A stretch of 64,000 nt of DNA from Akkermansia muciniphila (GTDB taxonomy: Bacteria; Verrucomicrobiota; Verrucomicrobiia; Verrucomicrobiales; V1-33), in contig CAMDJM010000021.1 of NCBI GenBank assembly GCA_945900785.1, forward strand, positions 1-64,000. Reading direction: 5' to 3'. Under the pieces are notes generated by a model. The model saw nothing but the letters and a program-made list of their open reading frames with translations, did not search any database and was not told where the DNA came from. How positions within the stretch are numbered: the first letter of the stretch is position 1; every line of letters begins with the position of its first letter. A program made the position numbers and the translations under genes. Shown here in pieces: positions 41,215-51,166 of this stretch.

Positions 41215-42180
41215 GTGACCCAACTCCGCTTCGAACAGGAACACACCGCCCGCTGGGCGGAGACGGAAGCCTTGATCAAGTCGGCGCGGCTGAAGCAGTG
41301 GACGCCGGACCAGGTGAAACTGCCAGGGCTCTACCGGCAGCTCTGCGCCGACCTCTCGCTCGCCCAGCACCGCATGTATGGAGCGCGCCTCTGCGGCCGC
41401 CTGAATGCCCTTGTGATCGATACCCGCGAAATCATCAGCAAAGGTGCGCTGGTCAACCGCCGCCGGGCCCTGACGCGTTTTTGGGGCAGTTGTCCGCAGG
41501 CGGTGCGCCGGGAATGGCGGCTGTTCTGGATTGGCATGCTGCTCTTCTGGGGACCGTTCCTTGCCTTTATCATCGCCGCCTATCAAAACGAACGCTGGAT
41601 CTTTGCCGTGCTGGATGAGGGCACCATGAGCAGCATGGATGAGATGTATGGGGAGGATTCGCCAGTGCATCACCTGCGGGCAAAATTCGGCTCGAATTTC
41701 ATGATGTTCGCCTACTACATTGAGCACAACATCGGGATTGGCCTGCGCACCATCGCGGGCGGGGTGCTGGCAACGCTGGGGGCAGTGGTGTCCACCGGGC
41801 TGCAGGGGGTTTTGTTGGGGGCGGCTTTTGGGTATACCCACTATCAGGGGAATGCGGAGCGCTTGTATACCTTCGCGGCCGGGCACTCCTCCTTTGAGTT
41901 GATGGGTTTGGTGATATGCGGGGTCGCCGGCATGCGCCTGGGCATGGCGGTTTTGAATCCCGGCAATCTCAGCCGTGCGGACGCGCTGAAAGTCACGGCA
42001 AAGCAGGCCCTGCCGCTAATTTACGGGGGACCGGCCCTGGTGTTGATTGCGGCATTTATTGAAGGATTCTGGTCGGCCTCCGACACGCCTGGAACGGTGA
42101 AATTGGTAGTGGGCGGGGTGCTCTGGGTGCTGTTGGGATCATGGCTCCTGTTTGCCGGGAGGGGGGCGGATGAAGCTTGA
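41215..42180 (+). CDS. SpoIIM-like (DUF95) membrane protein
   Basis: 321 residues starting at GTG. The first 100 are helical and charged (LYRQLCADLSLAQHRMYGARLCGRLNALV, the family's leading motif); then about five helices follow with LLFWGPFLAFIIAA, a YYIEHNIGIGLRTIAGGVLA stretch, and AGHSSFELMGLVICGVAGMRLGMAV, all usual for the SpoIIM/DUF95 fold. In non-sporulating bacteria it belongs to the MoxR-DUF58 operon, role unknown. Its stop overlaps the following DUF4129/DUF4350 gene by 11 bp. Confidence 0.85.
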   Translation: MTQLRFEQEHTARWAETEALIKSARLKQWTPDQVKLPGLYRQLCADLSLAQHRMYGARLCGRLNALVIDTREIISKGALVNRRRALTRFWGSCPQAVRREWRLFWIGMLLFWGPFLAFIIAAYQNERWIFAVLDEGTMSSMDEMYGEDSPVHHLRAKFGSNFMMFAYYIEHNIGIGLRTIAGGVLATLGAVVSTGLQGVLLGAAFGYTHYQGNAERLYTFAAGHSSFELMGLVICGVAGMRLGMAVLNPGNLSRADALKVTAKQALPLIYGGPALVLIAAFIEGFWSASDTPGTVKLVVGGVLWVLLGSWLLFAGRGADEA

Positions 42181-44860
42181 TCATATTTCAGCCGTTCTGA
42201 GACCCCGCCAAAGTGCGGAGGCGGTGGATCTGGGGTTGGCCATGGTGCGGCGGCATGCTCCCGGGATCTACCGGGCCTGGCTGCTTTTTGTGCTGCCGCT
42301 CTGGGGCGTGCTGGGCGCTTTGCTCCATGACTATCCCAGTGTCCTGGTCGCCGTGGTCTGGTGGCTGAAGCCGCTGTATGACAGGATCGTGCTCTTTTAT
42401 CTCGGGCGGGCACTGTTTGGGGAGGCTCCCACGCTGCGGGAACAGATCCGGGAATGGCCCCGCCTGCTCACCCGGCGTCTGGGCCTTTCCCTGCTGTGGG
42501 GCCGGTTTTCCGGCGTGCGCTCCTTCACCATGCCGGTGGTGGTGCTGGAAGGGCTGACGGGAAAATCTTATGAAAGCCGGACGGCGATTCTGAAACGCCA
42601 CGGGGGCGCGCCGGCCATTGGCTTTATGCAATTGTTTTTGCTCTTGGAGTTGGCCGTCATCATGGGATTGTGGATGGGCATCCGGGATTTCCTGCCGGAG
42701 GAGGCATTGGAGTGGATGGCTCAGATCAGGATTTACCTGAAGCAGGGGGGAGATCCGCCGCTCAGTCTGCTGTGGAGTCTGGCCGGATGTTATCTGGTGG
42801 CCGTGGCGTTTCTGGAGCCGTTTTATGCCGGGGGCGGGTTTGGTTTATACATCAATACCCGGACCCACCTGGAAGGATGGGATGTGGACCTGGCCTTCCG
42901 CCAGTTGGGCAGCCGGCTGCGGGCCCGGCTGGTGCCGCCACTAGCCTCCCTGCTGGTCTTTTTGCTGGCCCTGGGCAGCGTGGCGGATGGCCTGGCGGCT
43001 GGCGGTGTCCAGGTGGAGCGTGACCAGGCGAAGCAGCAAATCAGGGAAGTGCTGGCTCATCCGGAATTTGAGGAACACGTTGGAAAATACAAGGAATGGG
43101 TCAGTGACAGCCCACCGTCCTCTTCTTCAAGTCCATCGCGGGCAGCGCAGGGCTGGGACTGGAGTTGGATTTATTCGTGGCTGAAAGGATTCGGGAGCCT
43201 GTTTTCCGGGAACTGGCATGAGGTGGCACTGCGGCTGCTGGCAGCAGCGGCGATTGCGGCGCTGTTGGCATGGCTGGGCTGGTGGTGTTGGAAGGGCCTG
43301 CGTTTGCCGCAGCGGCAGCGTGTGGAAAAACCAAAGGATCGTGGCCCCAGGGTAGTGATGGGTTTGCAAACCACGCCGGAATCCCTGCCGCCGGATGTGC
43401 CCTCAGCGGCATGGATGGCGTGGCAGCAGGGCGATCAGGAAGGTGCGGTGCGCCTGCTCTACCGGGGGGCCCTGACATGGCTGATCGGCCAGGCTCCCGG
43501 GCCGGTGCGGGAAAGCGATACCGAAGGGGACTGCCTGCGCCACGCCAGCCGCTTGCCGGACGGAAATCAGCGGAGTTATTTTTTTGAAATCACGGGAACG
43601 TGGCTGGCCTGCGCCTACGGACGCACCCCGCCTCCTGCCGCATTGATGCAGGGCCTGTGCGGCCGCTGGCCCTTTGCCGCCGGGGCACCAGGCCTCCCTG
43701 GGGCAAATCCGTTGGGACCAACGCTCCTGATTTTCCTTCTGATAGGAATGCTGCCGGCGCTCAGCGGGTGCGGCGGCCATTTCGAGGAAAAGGAGCGCGG
43801 GCTGGGCTACGTGGGGGAGGCCAAACGCAATCCCTGGCTGGCGGCGGCCCGTTTTCTGGAATTGAATGACTACCAGGTAGTGAATCAGCGGGGCGTGATG
43901 GACCTGCCTGGTCCGGACGCGGTATTGATCGTGCCGGCCGGAGCCCTCCAGTCCCGGGGTCCTGCGAAACATGTCCTGGACTGGGCCCGCCGGGGAGGGC
44001 ACCTCATTTACCTCGCGGAAGGAGGCGACTCCTTCCTGGACGACTGGAACACCCCTGACTACAAAAGCCCGGTGAATCAGGAACTTCACCCCATGGCGGC
44101 GGAATTGGGGATCACGCTGAAACGGGATAATTCTGCTGCCCGCGTTCAGGAAGTGCAGCTCAAAAGGGAAACCTACCAGGTGAGCCTGCAGGAGGAAATC
44201 CGCTTTGAAGTTTCGGCCGACTTGCGGAAGCCTGACATTCTGGCGGGCCCGCCGGCCGGAGCCTCGCTGGTTAGCCTCCGTCAGGGGATGGGACGGGTCA
44301 CCCTGATCTCCCATGCGCACCTCCTGAGGAACCGTTATATTGACGAAGGGGAGCACGCGGCCCTGCTCCTCGCCCTGGTGCAGCAGACCGGGGCCGGGGC
44401 GGTGTATTTTATCAAGGCCGGACGCGTCAGCCTCTGGGAGATGCTGCTGGAGCATGCCTGGCCCGTCATGTTGGCACTGGTGGTGCTGCTGGTCTTTTGG
44501 CTCTGGCGGGTGCTGCCGCGCTTCGGGCCTGTCCGGGGGCTGCATCAACGCCGGGAGCTGCGCTTTGTCACCCACCTGGAGGAAGCAGGGGCGTATTTCT
44601 GGCAGCACCGCCTCACGGATGCCCTGCTGGAGGCCCCCCGGCAGGCCGTATTCGCCGCCGCGCGCCGCCGGGCCCTGCGTCAGGAGGAGCGGCATTTCCA
44701 CGCCCTCGTCGCCGCGCAATCCGGCCTGACAGAAGAGCGCGTCAATGAGGCCCTCTCCGCCGGAGGCCGCCAGGATGCCCGCGCCTTCACCAGCCAAATG
44801 GCGGATCTCCAGCAAATCCTCCACAGCCTAACCACCGCCCCTCTCCCACCCGGCACCTGA
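42170..44860 (+). CDS. DUF4129-DUF4350 fusion-like large membrane protein
   Basis: About 896 residues from the Met at 42170, which follows a GGGAGGGGGG run, so an SD-like site helps here. Part 1 (1-260) has several membrane helices. Part 2 (about 300-500) carries a membrane helix and the DUF4129-like cytoplasmic region (AAWMAWQQGDQEGAVRLLYRGAL). Part 3 (about 510-720) begins with a lipobox-like SGCGG and a DUF4350-like GAT fold (PDAVLIVPAGALQSRG, HVLDWARRGGHLIYLAEGG). A final helix (HAWPVMLALVVLLVFWLWR) and coiled tail follow. Usually these are separate genes. It sits between SpoIIM and MoxR in the same operon. Confidence 0.75.
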   Translation: MKLDHISAVLRPRQSAEAVDLGLAMVRRHAPGIYRAWLLFVLPLWGVLGALLHDYPSVLVAVVWWLKPLYDRIVLFYLGRALFGEAPTLREQIREWPRLLTRRLGLSLLWGRFSGVRSFTMPVVVLEGLTGKSYESRTAILKRHGGAPAIGFMQLFLLLELAVIMGLWMGIRDFLPEEALEWMAQIRIYLKQGGDPPLSLLWSLAGCYLVAVAFLEPFYAGGGFGLYINTRTHLEGWDVDLAFRQLGSRLRARLVPPLASLLVFLLALGSVADGLAAGGVQVERDQAKQQIREVLAHPEFEEHVGKYKEWVSDSPPSSSSSPSRAAQGWDWSWIYSWLKGFGSLFSGNWHEVALRLLAAAAIAALLAWLGWWCWKGLRLPQRQRVEKPKDRGPRVVMGLQTTPESLPPDVPSAAWMAWQQGDQEGAVRLLYRGALTWLIGQAPGPVRESDTEGDCLRHASRLPDGNQRSYFFEITGTWLACAYGRTPPPAALMQGLCGRWPFAAGAPGLPGANPLGPTLLIFLLIGMLPALSGCGGHFEEKERGLGYVGEAKRNPWLAAARFLELNDYQVVNQRGVMDLPGPDAVLIVPAGALQSRGPAKHVLDWARRGGHLIYLAEGGDSFLDDWNTPDYKSPVNQELHPMAAELGITLKRDNSAARVQEVQLKRETYQVSLQEEIRFEVSADLRKPDILAGPPAGASLVSLRQGMGRVTLISHAHLLRNRYIDEGEHAALLLALVQQTGAGAVYFIKAGRVSLWEMLLEHAWPVMLALVVLLVFWLWRVLPRFGPVRGLHQRRELRFVTHLEEAGAYFWQHRLTDALLEAPRQAVFAAARRRALRQEERHFHALVAAQSGLTEERVNEALSAGGRQDARAFTSQMADLQQILHSLTTAPLPPGT

Positions 44861-44861
44861 C

Positions 44862-44952
44862 ATTTCCCAATTTCCCAATTTTCCCATTTCCCCATTTCCC
44901 CATTTCCCCATTTCCCAATTTCCCAATTTCCCAATTTTCCCAATTTTCCCCT
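44862..44952. repeat. Octameric tandem repeat TTTCCCAA/TTTCCCCA before moxR
   Basis: About eleven units of 8 (occasionally 7 or 9) bases, tttcccaa, tttcccca and variants, fill the short gap between the DUF4350 gene and moxR. Pyrimidine-rich in the mRNA, no hairpin, no coding frame. Confidence 0.88.
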
Positions 44953-44976
44953 TCCACTCCTCATCCCATCGCTTCC

Positions 44977-45999
<1,023 letters not shown>

Positions 46000-46040
46000 G
46001 CCTGCCGGAAGGATCCACCGTCTTCTTCCCCAGTTCCGCC

Positions 46041-47351
46041 ATGCTCCTGCCTGCCCGTCATCTCCTCCCCGCCCTGACCGGATGGCTGCTGCTCGGTTTT
46101 GCCGCGAGCCTGTGGCCGCCCGGGATCCCCTGGTGGACCGGGGCCGGTCTGTTATTGGCGGCGGTGGCTCTTTGGGACGCCATCGGACTGGCCACTACGG
46201 CCCGCGTCACTACCACCCGGGAGGTGCCGGAGCGGATGGCTCTGGCCGTGCCTCTGGAGATCCTCCTGACGCTTCACCATTCCGGCCTCCGTCCCGTCCG
46301 TGTCCGCGTCTGGGATACCTTGCCGCAGCATTTGGAAACCGTCGATTTTCCCTGGACCGGGATCGTCCCTGGCGGAGGCTTCAGCACCATCCAGGTGAGG
46401 GTGACCCCCGCCGGCCGCGGCCCGGCACCGTTTGGTCAGGTGCATGTGGAGCAGTTCTCCCGCTTTGGGTTTTGGTGCCGCCGCTTCCGCACCGGCACGC
46501 CGTCCCTGACAAAAATTTACCCGAACTACGAACCCGTAATCCGCTTCGCCCTGCTCTCCATGGGCAACCAGCAATCCCAAATGGGCATCCGCCAACTGAA
46601 CCGCCCCGGCCAAAGCCGCGAGTTCCGCCAGTTGCGGGACTATCAGGATGGCGACGCCATGTCCCAAATCGACTGGAAAGCCACCTCCCGCCGGCTCAGC
46701 CTGGTCAGCCGCGAATATCAGGAGCAGCGGAATCAAACCCTGATCCTGATGGTGGATTGCGGACGGCGTCTCCGCCCCATGGATGGCGACCTGTCGCAGT
46801 TCGACCATAGCCTGAACGCCCTGCTGCTGCTCAGCTACATCGCCCTGCGCCAGGGGGATCTCGTTGGCGTGATGTCCTTCGGCAGTGAAACCGTGCGCTG
46901 GCTCCCCCCGGTCAAAGGGCCTCACGCCATGCCCGCTATCCTGAATCATCTCTACGACTATCAACCCAGCGCCGCGCCGGGCGACTTTGGCCAGGCAGCG
47001 GAAAACCTCATGGCCCGCTGGTCCCGCCGGGCGCTGGTGATCATCGCCACCAACCTGCGCAGCGAAGACCAATTTCATTTTACCGCCCCCCTCGCGCTGA
47101 TACGCCGGAAGCACCTCGTGGTCGTCGCCAGCCTGCGCGAAAAGGAGGTCAGTGTCATGGAACAACCGCAGGTCGCCGATCTCTCCACCGCCGTCCGCTT
47201 CAGCGCCGTGCTCCAATATCACGATGAACGCCGGCAATTGCTGGAAAAACTCCACCAAGGCGGCATCCTGACCGTCGATGCCGCCGCCGCTGAACTCCCC
47301 ATCGCTCTGGGAAACCTTTACGTCAGCATCAAAAAGCGCGGCCTGCTTTGA
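46041..47351 (+). CDS. DUF58-containing membrane protein
   Basis: 436 residues with two N-terminal helices (about 9-45), then a beta domain, and the DUF58 region with SREFRQLRDYQDGDAMSQIDWKATSRR (diagnostic), QTLILMVDCGRRL, and the vWA-like ALLLLSYIALRQGDLVGVMSF. DUF58 proteins are the constant partners of MoxR, and their DUF58 region resembles a vWA fold. Intact and in the expected order after moxR. The last gene of the operon, DUF1287, follows 68 bp later, with a possible independent promoter. Confidence 0.93.
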   Translation: MLLPARHLLPALTGWLLLGFAASLWPPGIPWWTGAGLLLAAVALWDAIGLATTARVTTTREVPERMALAVPLEILLTLHHSGLRPVRVRVWDTLPQHLETVDFPWTGIVPGGGFSTIQVRVTPAGRGPAPFGQVHVEQFSRFGFWCRRFRTGTPSLTKIYPNYEPVIRFALLSMGNQQSQMGIRQLNRPGQSREFRQLRDYQDGDAMSQIDWKATSRRLSLVSREYQEQRNQTLILMVDCGRRLRPMDGDLSQFDHSLNALLLLSYIALRQGDLVGVMSFGSETVRWLPPVKGPHAMPAILNHLYDYQPSAAPGDFGQAAENLMARWSRRALVIIATNLRSEDQFHFTAPLALIRRKHLVVVASLREKEVSVMEQPQVADLSTAVRFSAVLQYHDERRQLLEKLHQGGILTVDAAAAELPIALGNLYVSIKKRGLL

Positions 47352-47419
47352 ACCGGGTAAAGCAGGGAGCCAAACCACTTTTAACTGCCAATAGGAAAGA
47401 AATTGTGCAAACATTCACC

Positions 47420-48025
47420 ATGAACCGCCGATGCCTGATTCACGCCCTGTCTGGTCTGCTTTTGTGCCCACTCGGCCTCCCCGCCTTGGCGGAGAAAAAG
47501 GAAGTGATGCCGGCCACCGGGGAAAATGTGGTCAAGGCGGCGCGGGCCTGGATTGGGGTGACCCTGATTTATGATCCGGCTTACGTTTCCTTGAGTTATC
47601 CCATGGGCGATGTGCCACCGGATCGGGGGGTCTGTTCCGATGTCGTGATCCGGGCCTTGCGCCCCTGTGGGGTGGACCTCCAGCAGTGGGTGCACGAAGA
47701 CATGAAGGCGAATTTTTCCGCCTATCCGAAAACCTGGGGCATGACCCGCACGGACCGCAGCATCGATCACCGGCGGGTGCTGAATCTGGCAGTGCTCTTC
47801 AAGCGCAAGGGCTTCGCGGTGCCGGTCACGAAAAACGCGGCGGATTACCTGCCCGGGGATCTGGTGACCTGCACGGTCGCCGGGAAGCTGCCGCATATTG
47901 TGGTCGTGAGCGACCGGAAGAACGCGGAGGGCGTGCCTCTGATCATCCATAACATCGGCCAGGGCGCGAGGGAGGAGGACCGGTTATTTGAGTTTCCAAT
48001 CAACGGGCACTTCCGCTGGAAGTGA
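47420..48025 (+). CDS. Secreted DUF1287 protein
   Basis: 201 residues from the Met at 47420: signal peptide MNRRCLIHALSGLLLCPLGLPALA, then the DUF1287 pattern: AARAWIGVTLIYDPAYVSLSYP, GDVPPDRGVCSDVVIRALR, DYLPGDLVTC and LPHIVVVSDR. The fold is NlpC/P60-like, and the conserved Cys and His are visible (GVCSD, LPHIVV). It probably acts on cell-wall peptides, but activity is not established. The ORF track extends it to 47348, which is only upstream non-coding sequence. Confidence 0.85.
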   Translation: MNRRCLIHALSGLLLCPLGLPALAEKKEVMPATGENVVKAARAWIGVTLIYDPAYVSLSYPMGDVPPDRGVCSDVVIRALRPCGVDLQQWVHEDMKANFSAYPKTWGMTRTDRSIDHRRVLNLAVLFKRKGFAVPVTKNAADYLPGDLVTCTVAGKLPHIVVVSDRKNAEGVPLIIHNIGQGAREEDRLFEFPINGHFRWK

Positions 48026-48335
48026 TTTCCCGTGGAGGCCTTCCACAGTCCCAACCCTCCGGAATCGCGCGTCCACGGATTTTGGGGCTTTCCACCACGA
48101 GCAACTGGCAACCCGCAGGAACGTCTGTGGATTTAGTTAGACTGAAAAGGACGCCGACGGACCACGGATGGATGAGACTGATATTCACAGATTTATGGGA
48201 ATAGATGCACCCACCTGCAGAGTGACGCTCAGATTTGGGCAAGTCCTTCGCAAGTTACTGATTTTGTGTCCTTCGCGTCCTTCTGTTGAATTTCCACTGC
48301 CTTTGTCAAGTTTGGCAGGGCGCTTGGATTTTTGG
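48026..48335. other. Intergenic gap with a degenerate ACGGAT-type repeat
   Basis: Between two converging genes. Around 48145-48200 the text accacggatggatgagactgatattcacagatttatggg resembles the inner part of the MITE-like element at 26620-26746. No gene is seen. A terminator pair would be expected between convergent genes, but none stands out. Confidence 0.45.
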
Positions 48336-49028
48336 TCAGAGGCGGGGGAATGCGGTGCGCGGCGGGTGGTGGTAGACCTTGGTGAGTTGGGTGGCTTCGG
48401 AGAGGCTGCGCGGGGTGATCATGAGCCGAGCGAGCGGCGCGGGGCCCTGCTCGATGGTTTCGATGAGTTTCCGGTAGGGCTTCCAGTTGAGGTCGCCGAG
48501 TTTTTGGAGCTTGCCGAGGGTTTCGCCAGTGGCTTTTTGACAGGCTTTGTAGATGAGTTCAGAGCAGTAGATTTTTTGATCGTCGAGGTCGTATCGGATG
48601 TCATAGGGGCGGCCCAGCCAGGTTTTTGCGGCGCGGATGATGTCAGGAATTTTCGGCTGCAGGGCATCGTTCAGCCGATATGCGGCGAAGCGCTGGTCGC
48701 GGGCTTGATTCAGCCAGTCCAGCAGTGGGGTTTGGCGGACGGGGCCAATGGCTTTAAGAACCACCCAACCCTGCGGGGTGCGGTGGAGAATGCCGCAGTG
48801 GGACCATGGGGAGTGGGTGCAGCCCTCAATGGCTTCAACCAGCGGGACTTTGTTCAGGGATTGGAATAGCAGGTCGCCCTCCTGCCAGGTGAAGGTGGCA
48901 GGTGGCGCGGGGGCGGTTTTACCGGATTTGGCAGGCGCGGCGGGGGCTGGTTCACGTTGGGCCAACCCCGCCCATCCTGATGCGTGGAGAAGGACGCCGA
49001 AGAAGATGAGCAGATGGACTGGTTTCAT
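48336..49028 (-). CDS. YiiX/YebB-type permuted papain-fold protein, exported
   Basis: 230 residues with a signal peptide (MKPVHLLIFFGVLLHASGWA) and an Ala/Pro spacer. The NlpC-P60-like YiiX_YebB pattern follows: EGDLLFQSL, THSPWSHCGILHR (catalytic His region), WLGRPYDIRYDLDDQKIYCSELIYKA (catalytic Cys). Family members hydrolyse amide or ester bonds of lipids or cell-wall peptides; the substrate is unknown. It converges with the DUF1287 gene. The 245-bp upstream gap towards the next rightward gene carries two palindromes that may regulate it. Confidence 0.85.
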   Translation of the reverse strand: MKPVHLLIFFGVLLHASGWAGLAQREPAPAAPAKSGKTAPAPPATFTWQEGDLLFQSLNKVPLVEAIEGCTHSPWSHCGILHRTPQGWVVLKAIGPVRQTPLLDWLNQARDQRFAAYRLNDALQPKIPDIIRAAKTWLGRPYDIRYDLDDQKIYCSELIYKACQKATGETLGKLQKLGDLNWKPYRKLIETIEQGPAPLARLMITPRSLSEATQLTKVYHHPPRTAFPRL

Positions 49029-49064
49029 AAACAGAGGTCAACGATTTCAGGAGCCGGGTCAAAT

Positions 49065-49100
49065 CCGGATCGCGATCCGGTCTGGTGCCTTTCAAGGCAC
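49065..49100. promoter_or_regulatory. Two adjacent palindromes in the divergent promoter region
   Basis: CCGGATCGCGATCCGG (49065-49080) is a perfect 16-bp palindrome, and GTGCCTT-TC-AAGGCAC (49085-49100) is a 7-bp-arm inverted repeat immediately after it. They lie between the divergent yiiX-like gene and the thioredoxin-fold gene. An operator for one or both genes is the likeliest use; no U-run follows. Confidence 0.4.
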
Positions 49101-49290
49101 TGGGGTAAAATCTGTGTAAGGAATGTGGAGCCTGAGTTCCGATTTGCTGATGGCTCCCTGCAGTGCGGCTGTCATAATGCAGGGCACCTGAGTCCATGAC
49201 TTATGCTGGAGATGGCTGAAAGGCAAAGTTTTTCCAGCCCGGGCCTGTTCCAGACTGGCGTTTCCGGGGAACTTGACCTATAGCTCCGGG

Positions 49291-50361
49291 GTGAAGTCTA
49301 AATTCCTGCTCTTCTTAGCCGTTAGCCTGGCCTGTGCTCCGGTCGGCCGGGGCGTGGAACCTCCGTTGCCGGGAGAGGAAGCGCCGCAGCACTCGGAGAC
49401 GGGGGATTTTAAGCCGCTGCTGCAGCCGGGGGATGAATTGCCTCCGGGCAGTGAGGCCCCGCCCATGCCGGAGGCTCCAGCCGAGTTGCCGCCGGAGTTG
49501 TTCCCTGATGGGATGCCGCCCGGGGCGGATGGGGTGGATGGATTACCTCCACTGGAGCCGCCAGGGTCGCCGGACCTGCCGGAACCTGCCTTGCCGGTGC
49601 CATCGGGGCAGGAAACGCCGCTGCTGCCACCGCCTTCCGTGGAAGGGATGGAACTGGCGGCCCGGGCTTACTGGCATAAGAGCCCGCGCGAGGCCCGGAA
49701 GCTGGCGAAGCAGGAGCGGAAACCCCTGCTGATGTTCTTCTATCAAAGATGGACCGCCGCGCCTGGAGGAACCAACGGAGCGCCCGGAGGGGATAATAAT
49801 ATTTCAATCAATGACGATCTCCTGGCATCTCCGGAGTTCAACGAATTCATGGGATCCCGCGTAGTGCTGACCCGCTTGTTCTATCCCAAGGGGGACCAGA
49901 AAAAGAAATACACGCCGGAAAAGCTGGCAGCGCTGGATCATTTCCGGGTATACTTCAAGGTCAAGGTGCTGCCCAGCATCGTGCTGCTGGATGAGAACGG
50001 TCGGGAAATCGCCCGCCAGCGGGGCTACTCCCGGGTGCGGAATGGTCCGGGCAAGGCGGAGCTGAGTGGAGCCCCGCCGATTTTTGAACGTCTGAAGACG
50101 GAAGTGGAGCGCCGGGAAAAAGTGATCGCGGCCAATGACGAAAAAATGGCCCAACTGCTGGCGCAAGACTACCGGGAATGGACCAGCCGGGCGGGCACAA
50201 AATTGCTGGCCAAACTGGTGTCGGATTCCACGGAGGAGATCATTCTGCGGGACGATGCCGGCACCCTGCGCCGCGTCCTCCCGGAACAATTGAGCATCGT
50301 GGACCAGGCCTGGATCCACCGGGAGCAGAAGAAATCCCAGCAGGCGGCCTCCAGCCCCTAG
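49291..50361 (+). CDS. Secreted thioredoxin-fold protein without CXXC, with Pro-rich spacer and SHD1-like tail
   Basis: 356 residues from the GTG at 49291 (MKSKFLLFLAVSLACAPVGRG signal). A Pro/Glu/Gly-rich stretch (about 25-115) is followed by a thioredoxin-like domain: WHKSPREARKLAKQERKPLLMFFYQRWT, where the active CXXC would follow but is replaced by AAPGGTNG; then FRVYFKVKVLPSIVLLDENG with the cis-Pro. The C-terminus, REWTSRAGTKLLAKLV...LRRVLPEQLSIVDQAWI, resembles the SHD1 module common in planctomycetes and verrucomicrobia. Redox activity is unlikely, so a binding or chaperone role is inferred. A Pro-rich membrane protein gene follows. Confidence 0.75.
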   Translation: MKSKFLLFLAVSLACAPVGRGVEPPLPGEEAPQHSETGDFKPLLQPGDELPPGSEAPPMPEAPAELPPELFPDGMPPGADGVDGLPPLEPPGSPDLPEPALPVPSGQETPLLPPPSVEGMELAARAYWHKSPREARKLAKQERKPLLMFFYQRWTAAPGGTNGAPGGDNNISINDDLLASPEFNEFMGSRVVLTRLFYPKGDQKKKYTPEKLAALDHFRVYFKVKVLPSIVLLDENGREIARQRGYSRVRNGPGKAELSGAPPIFERLKTEVERREKVIAANDEKMAQLLAQDYREWTSRAGTKLLAKLVSDSTEEIILRDDAGTLRRVLPEQLSIVDQAWIHREQKKSQQAASSP

Positions 50362-50419
50362 CCCCTAGCCCTTGAGCAGGCGGATCCAACGAACCGCTTC
50401 CCTCTTCTCCCTGAAAATC

Positions 50420-51070
50420 ATGAATACCCCTCCTCCCGATTCCCCCCCGCCGGTGCCTCCCTCGATTCCACCCATTCCTGCGGATCCTCCGAATCCGCCC
50501 ATTCCTCCGAATCCGCCAGTGATTCCACCCGTGCCGGCCGCTACAGAAAGCGGTGCCAGGGAAGCGGCAGATAAAGCATTGAAGATTACCCAGGAGGGGG
50601 TGGCGGCCTATAAAAGGCTGAACCAGCCTACCCAAATTTATTTGGGAGGATTGGCCGTGACGGTGCTTTTTTCGCTGCTGTTTGATGTGATCACGGTGCA
50701 GGTGGAGATGGCGAATGTGCCAGGAAATCTTACCGGGCTGTTATCACAAAATCATGGCACCGTATCCGCTTTCGGATCGGGGACGACCGGCAAGTTCGCC
50801 GTGCTGGCGGCGGCAGCGGGGATTGGTATTTGGGTCTGGAACCTGAAATCCGCTATCAAGGAAGCCTGGGTGCCTAAAGCGCTGGCTGGCTGTGCAGGGT
50901 TCAGCGCTTTGATGTATTTGGTGCTGATGTTGACCAGCAATGGATCGCGCATGGGAGTGGTTGAGGTGGATGTGGATATGACGCTTTTTGGATTCTGGAT
51001 CCCCTTTGCCGGGGCCATTGCCGCGACCGTGGTTTCAGTCAAAAAACTAAAGTCGGGCTCATCGGTCTAG
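50420..51070 (+). CDS. Pro-rich membrane protein of unknown function
   Basis: 216 residues from the Met at 50420. The first 45 are almost only Pro, Ile, Asn and Ala (PPSIPPIPADPPNPPIPP). An amphipathic helix (AADKALKITQEGVAAYKRL) and three to four membrane helices follow, separated by short loops. No family is recognised. The longer ORF-track frame adds an upstream stretch that is not needed. It follows the thioredoxin-fold gene by 58 bp and may share its transcript. Confidence 0.6.
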   Translation: MNTPPPDSPPPVPPSIPPIPADPPNPPIPPNPPVIPPVPAATESGAREAADKALKITQEGVAAYKRLNQPTQIYLGGLAVTVLFSLLFDVITVQVEMANVPGNLTGLLSQNHGTVSAFGSGTTGKFAVLAAAAGIGIWVWNLKSAIKEAWVPKALAGCAGFSALMYLVLMLTSNGSRMGVVEVDVDMTLFGFWIPFAGAIAATVVSVKKLKSGSSV

Positions 51071-51166
51071 CAGGCGATTCAGGCTCACGGAACCCCGCAC
51101 ATTGCCCGGAGCCTGCGGTGTCCCTTGTCCTTGTCTGTGCAGCACCAAACCGCCCGGCCATCCCCA

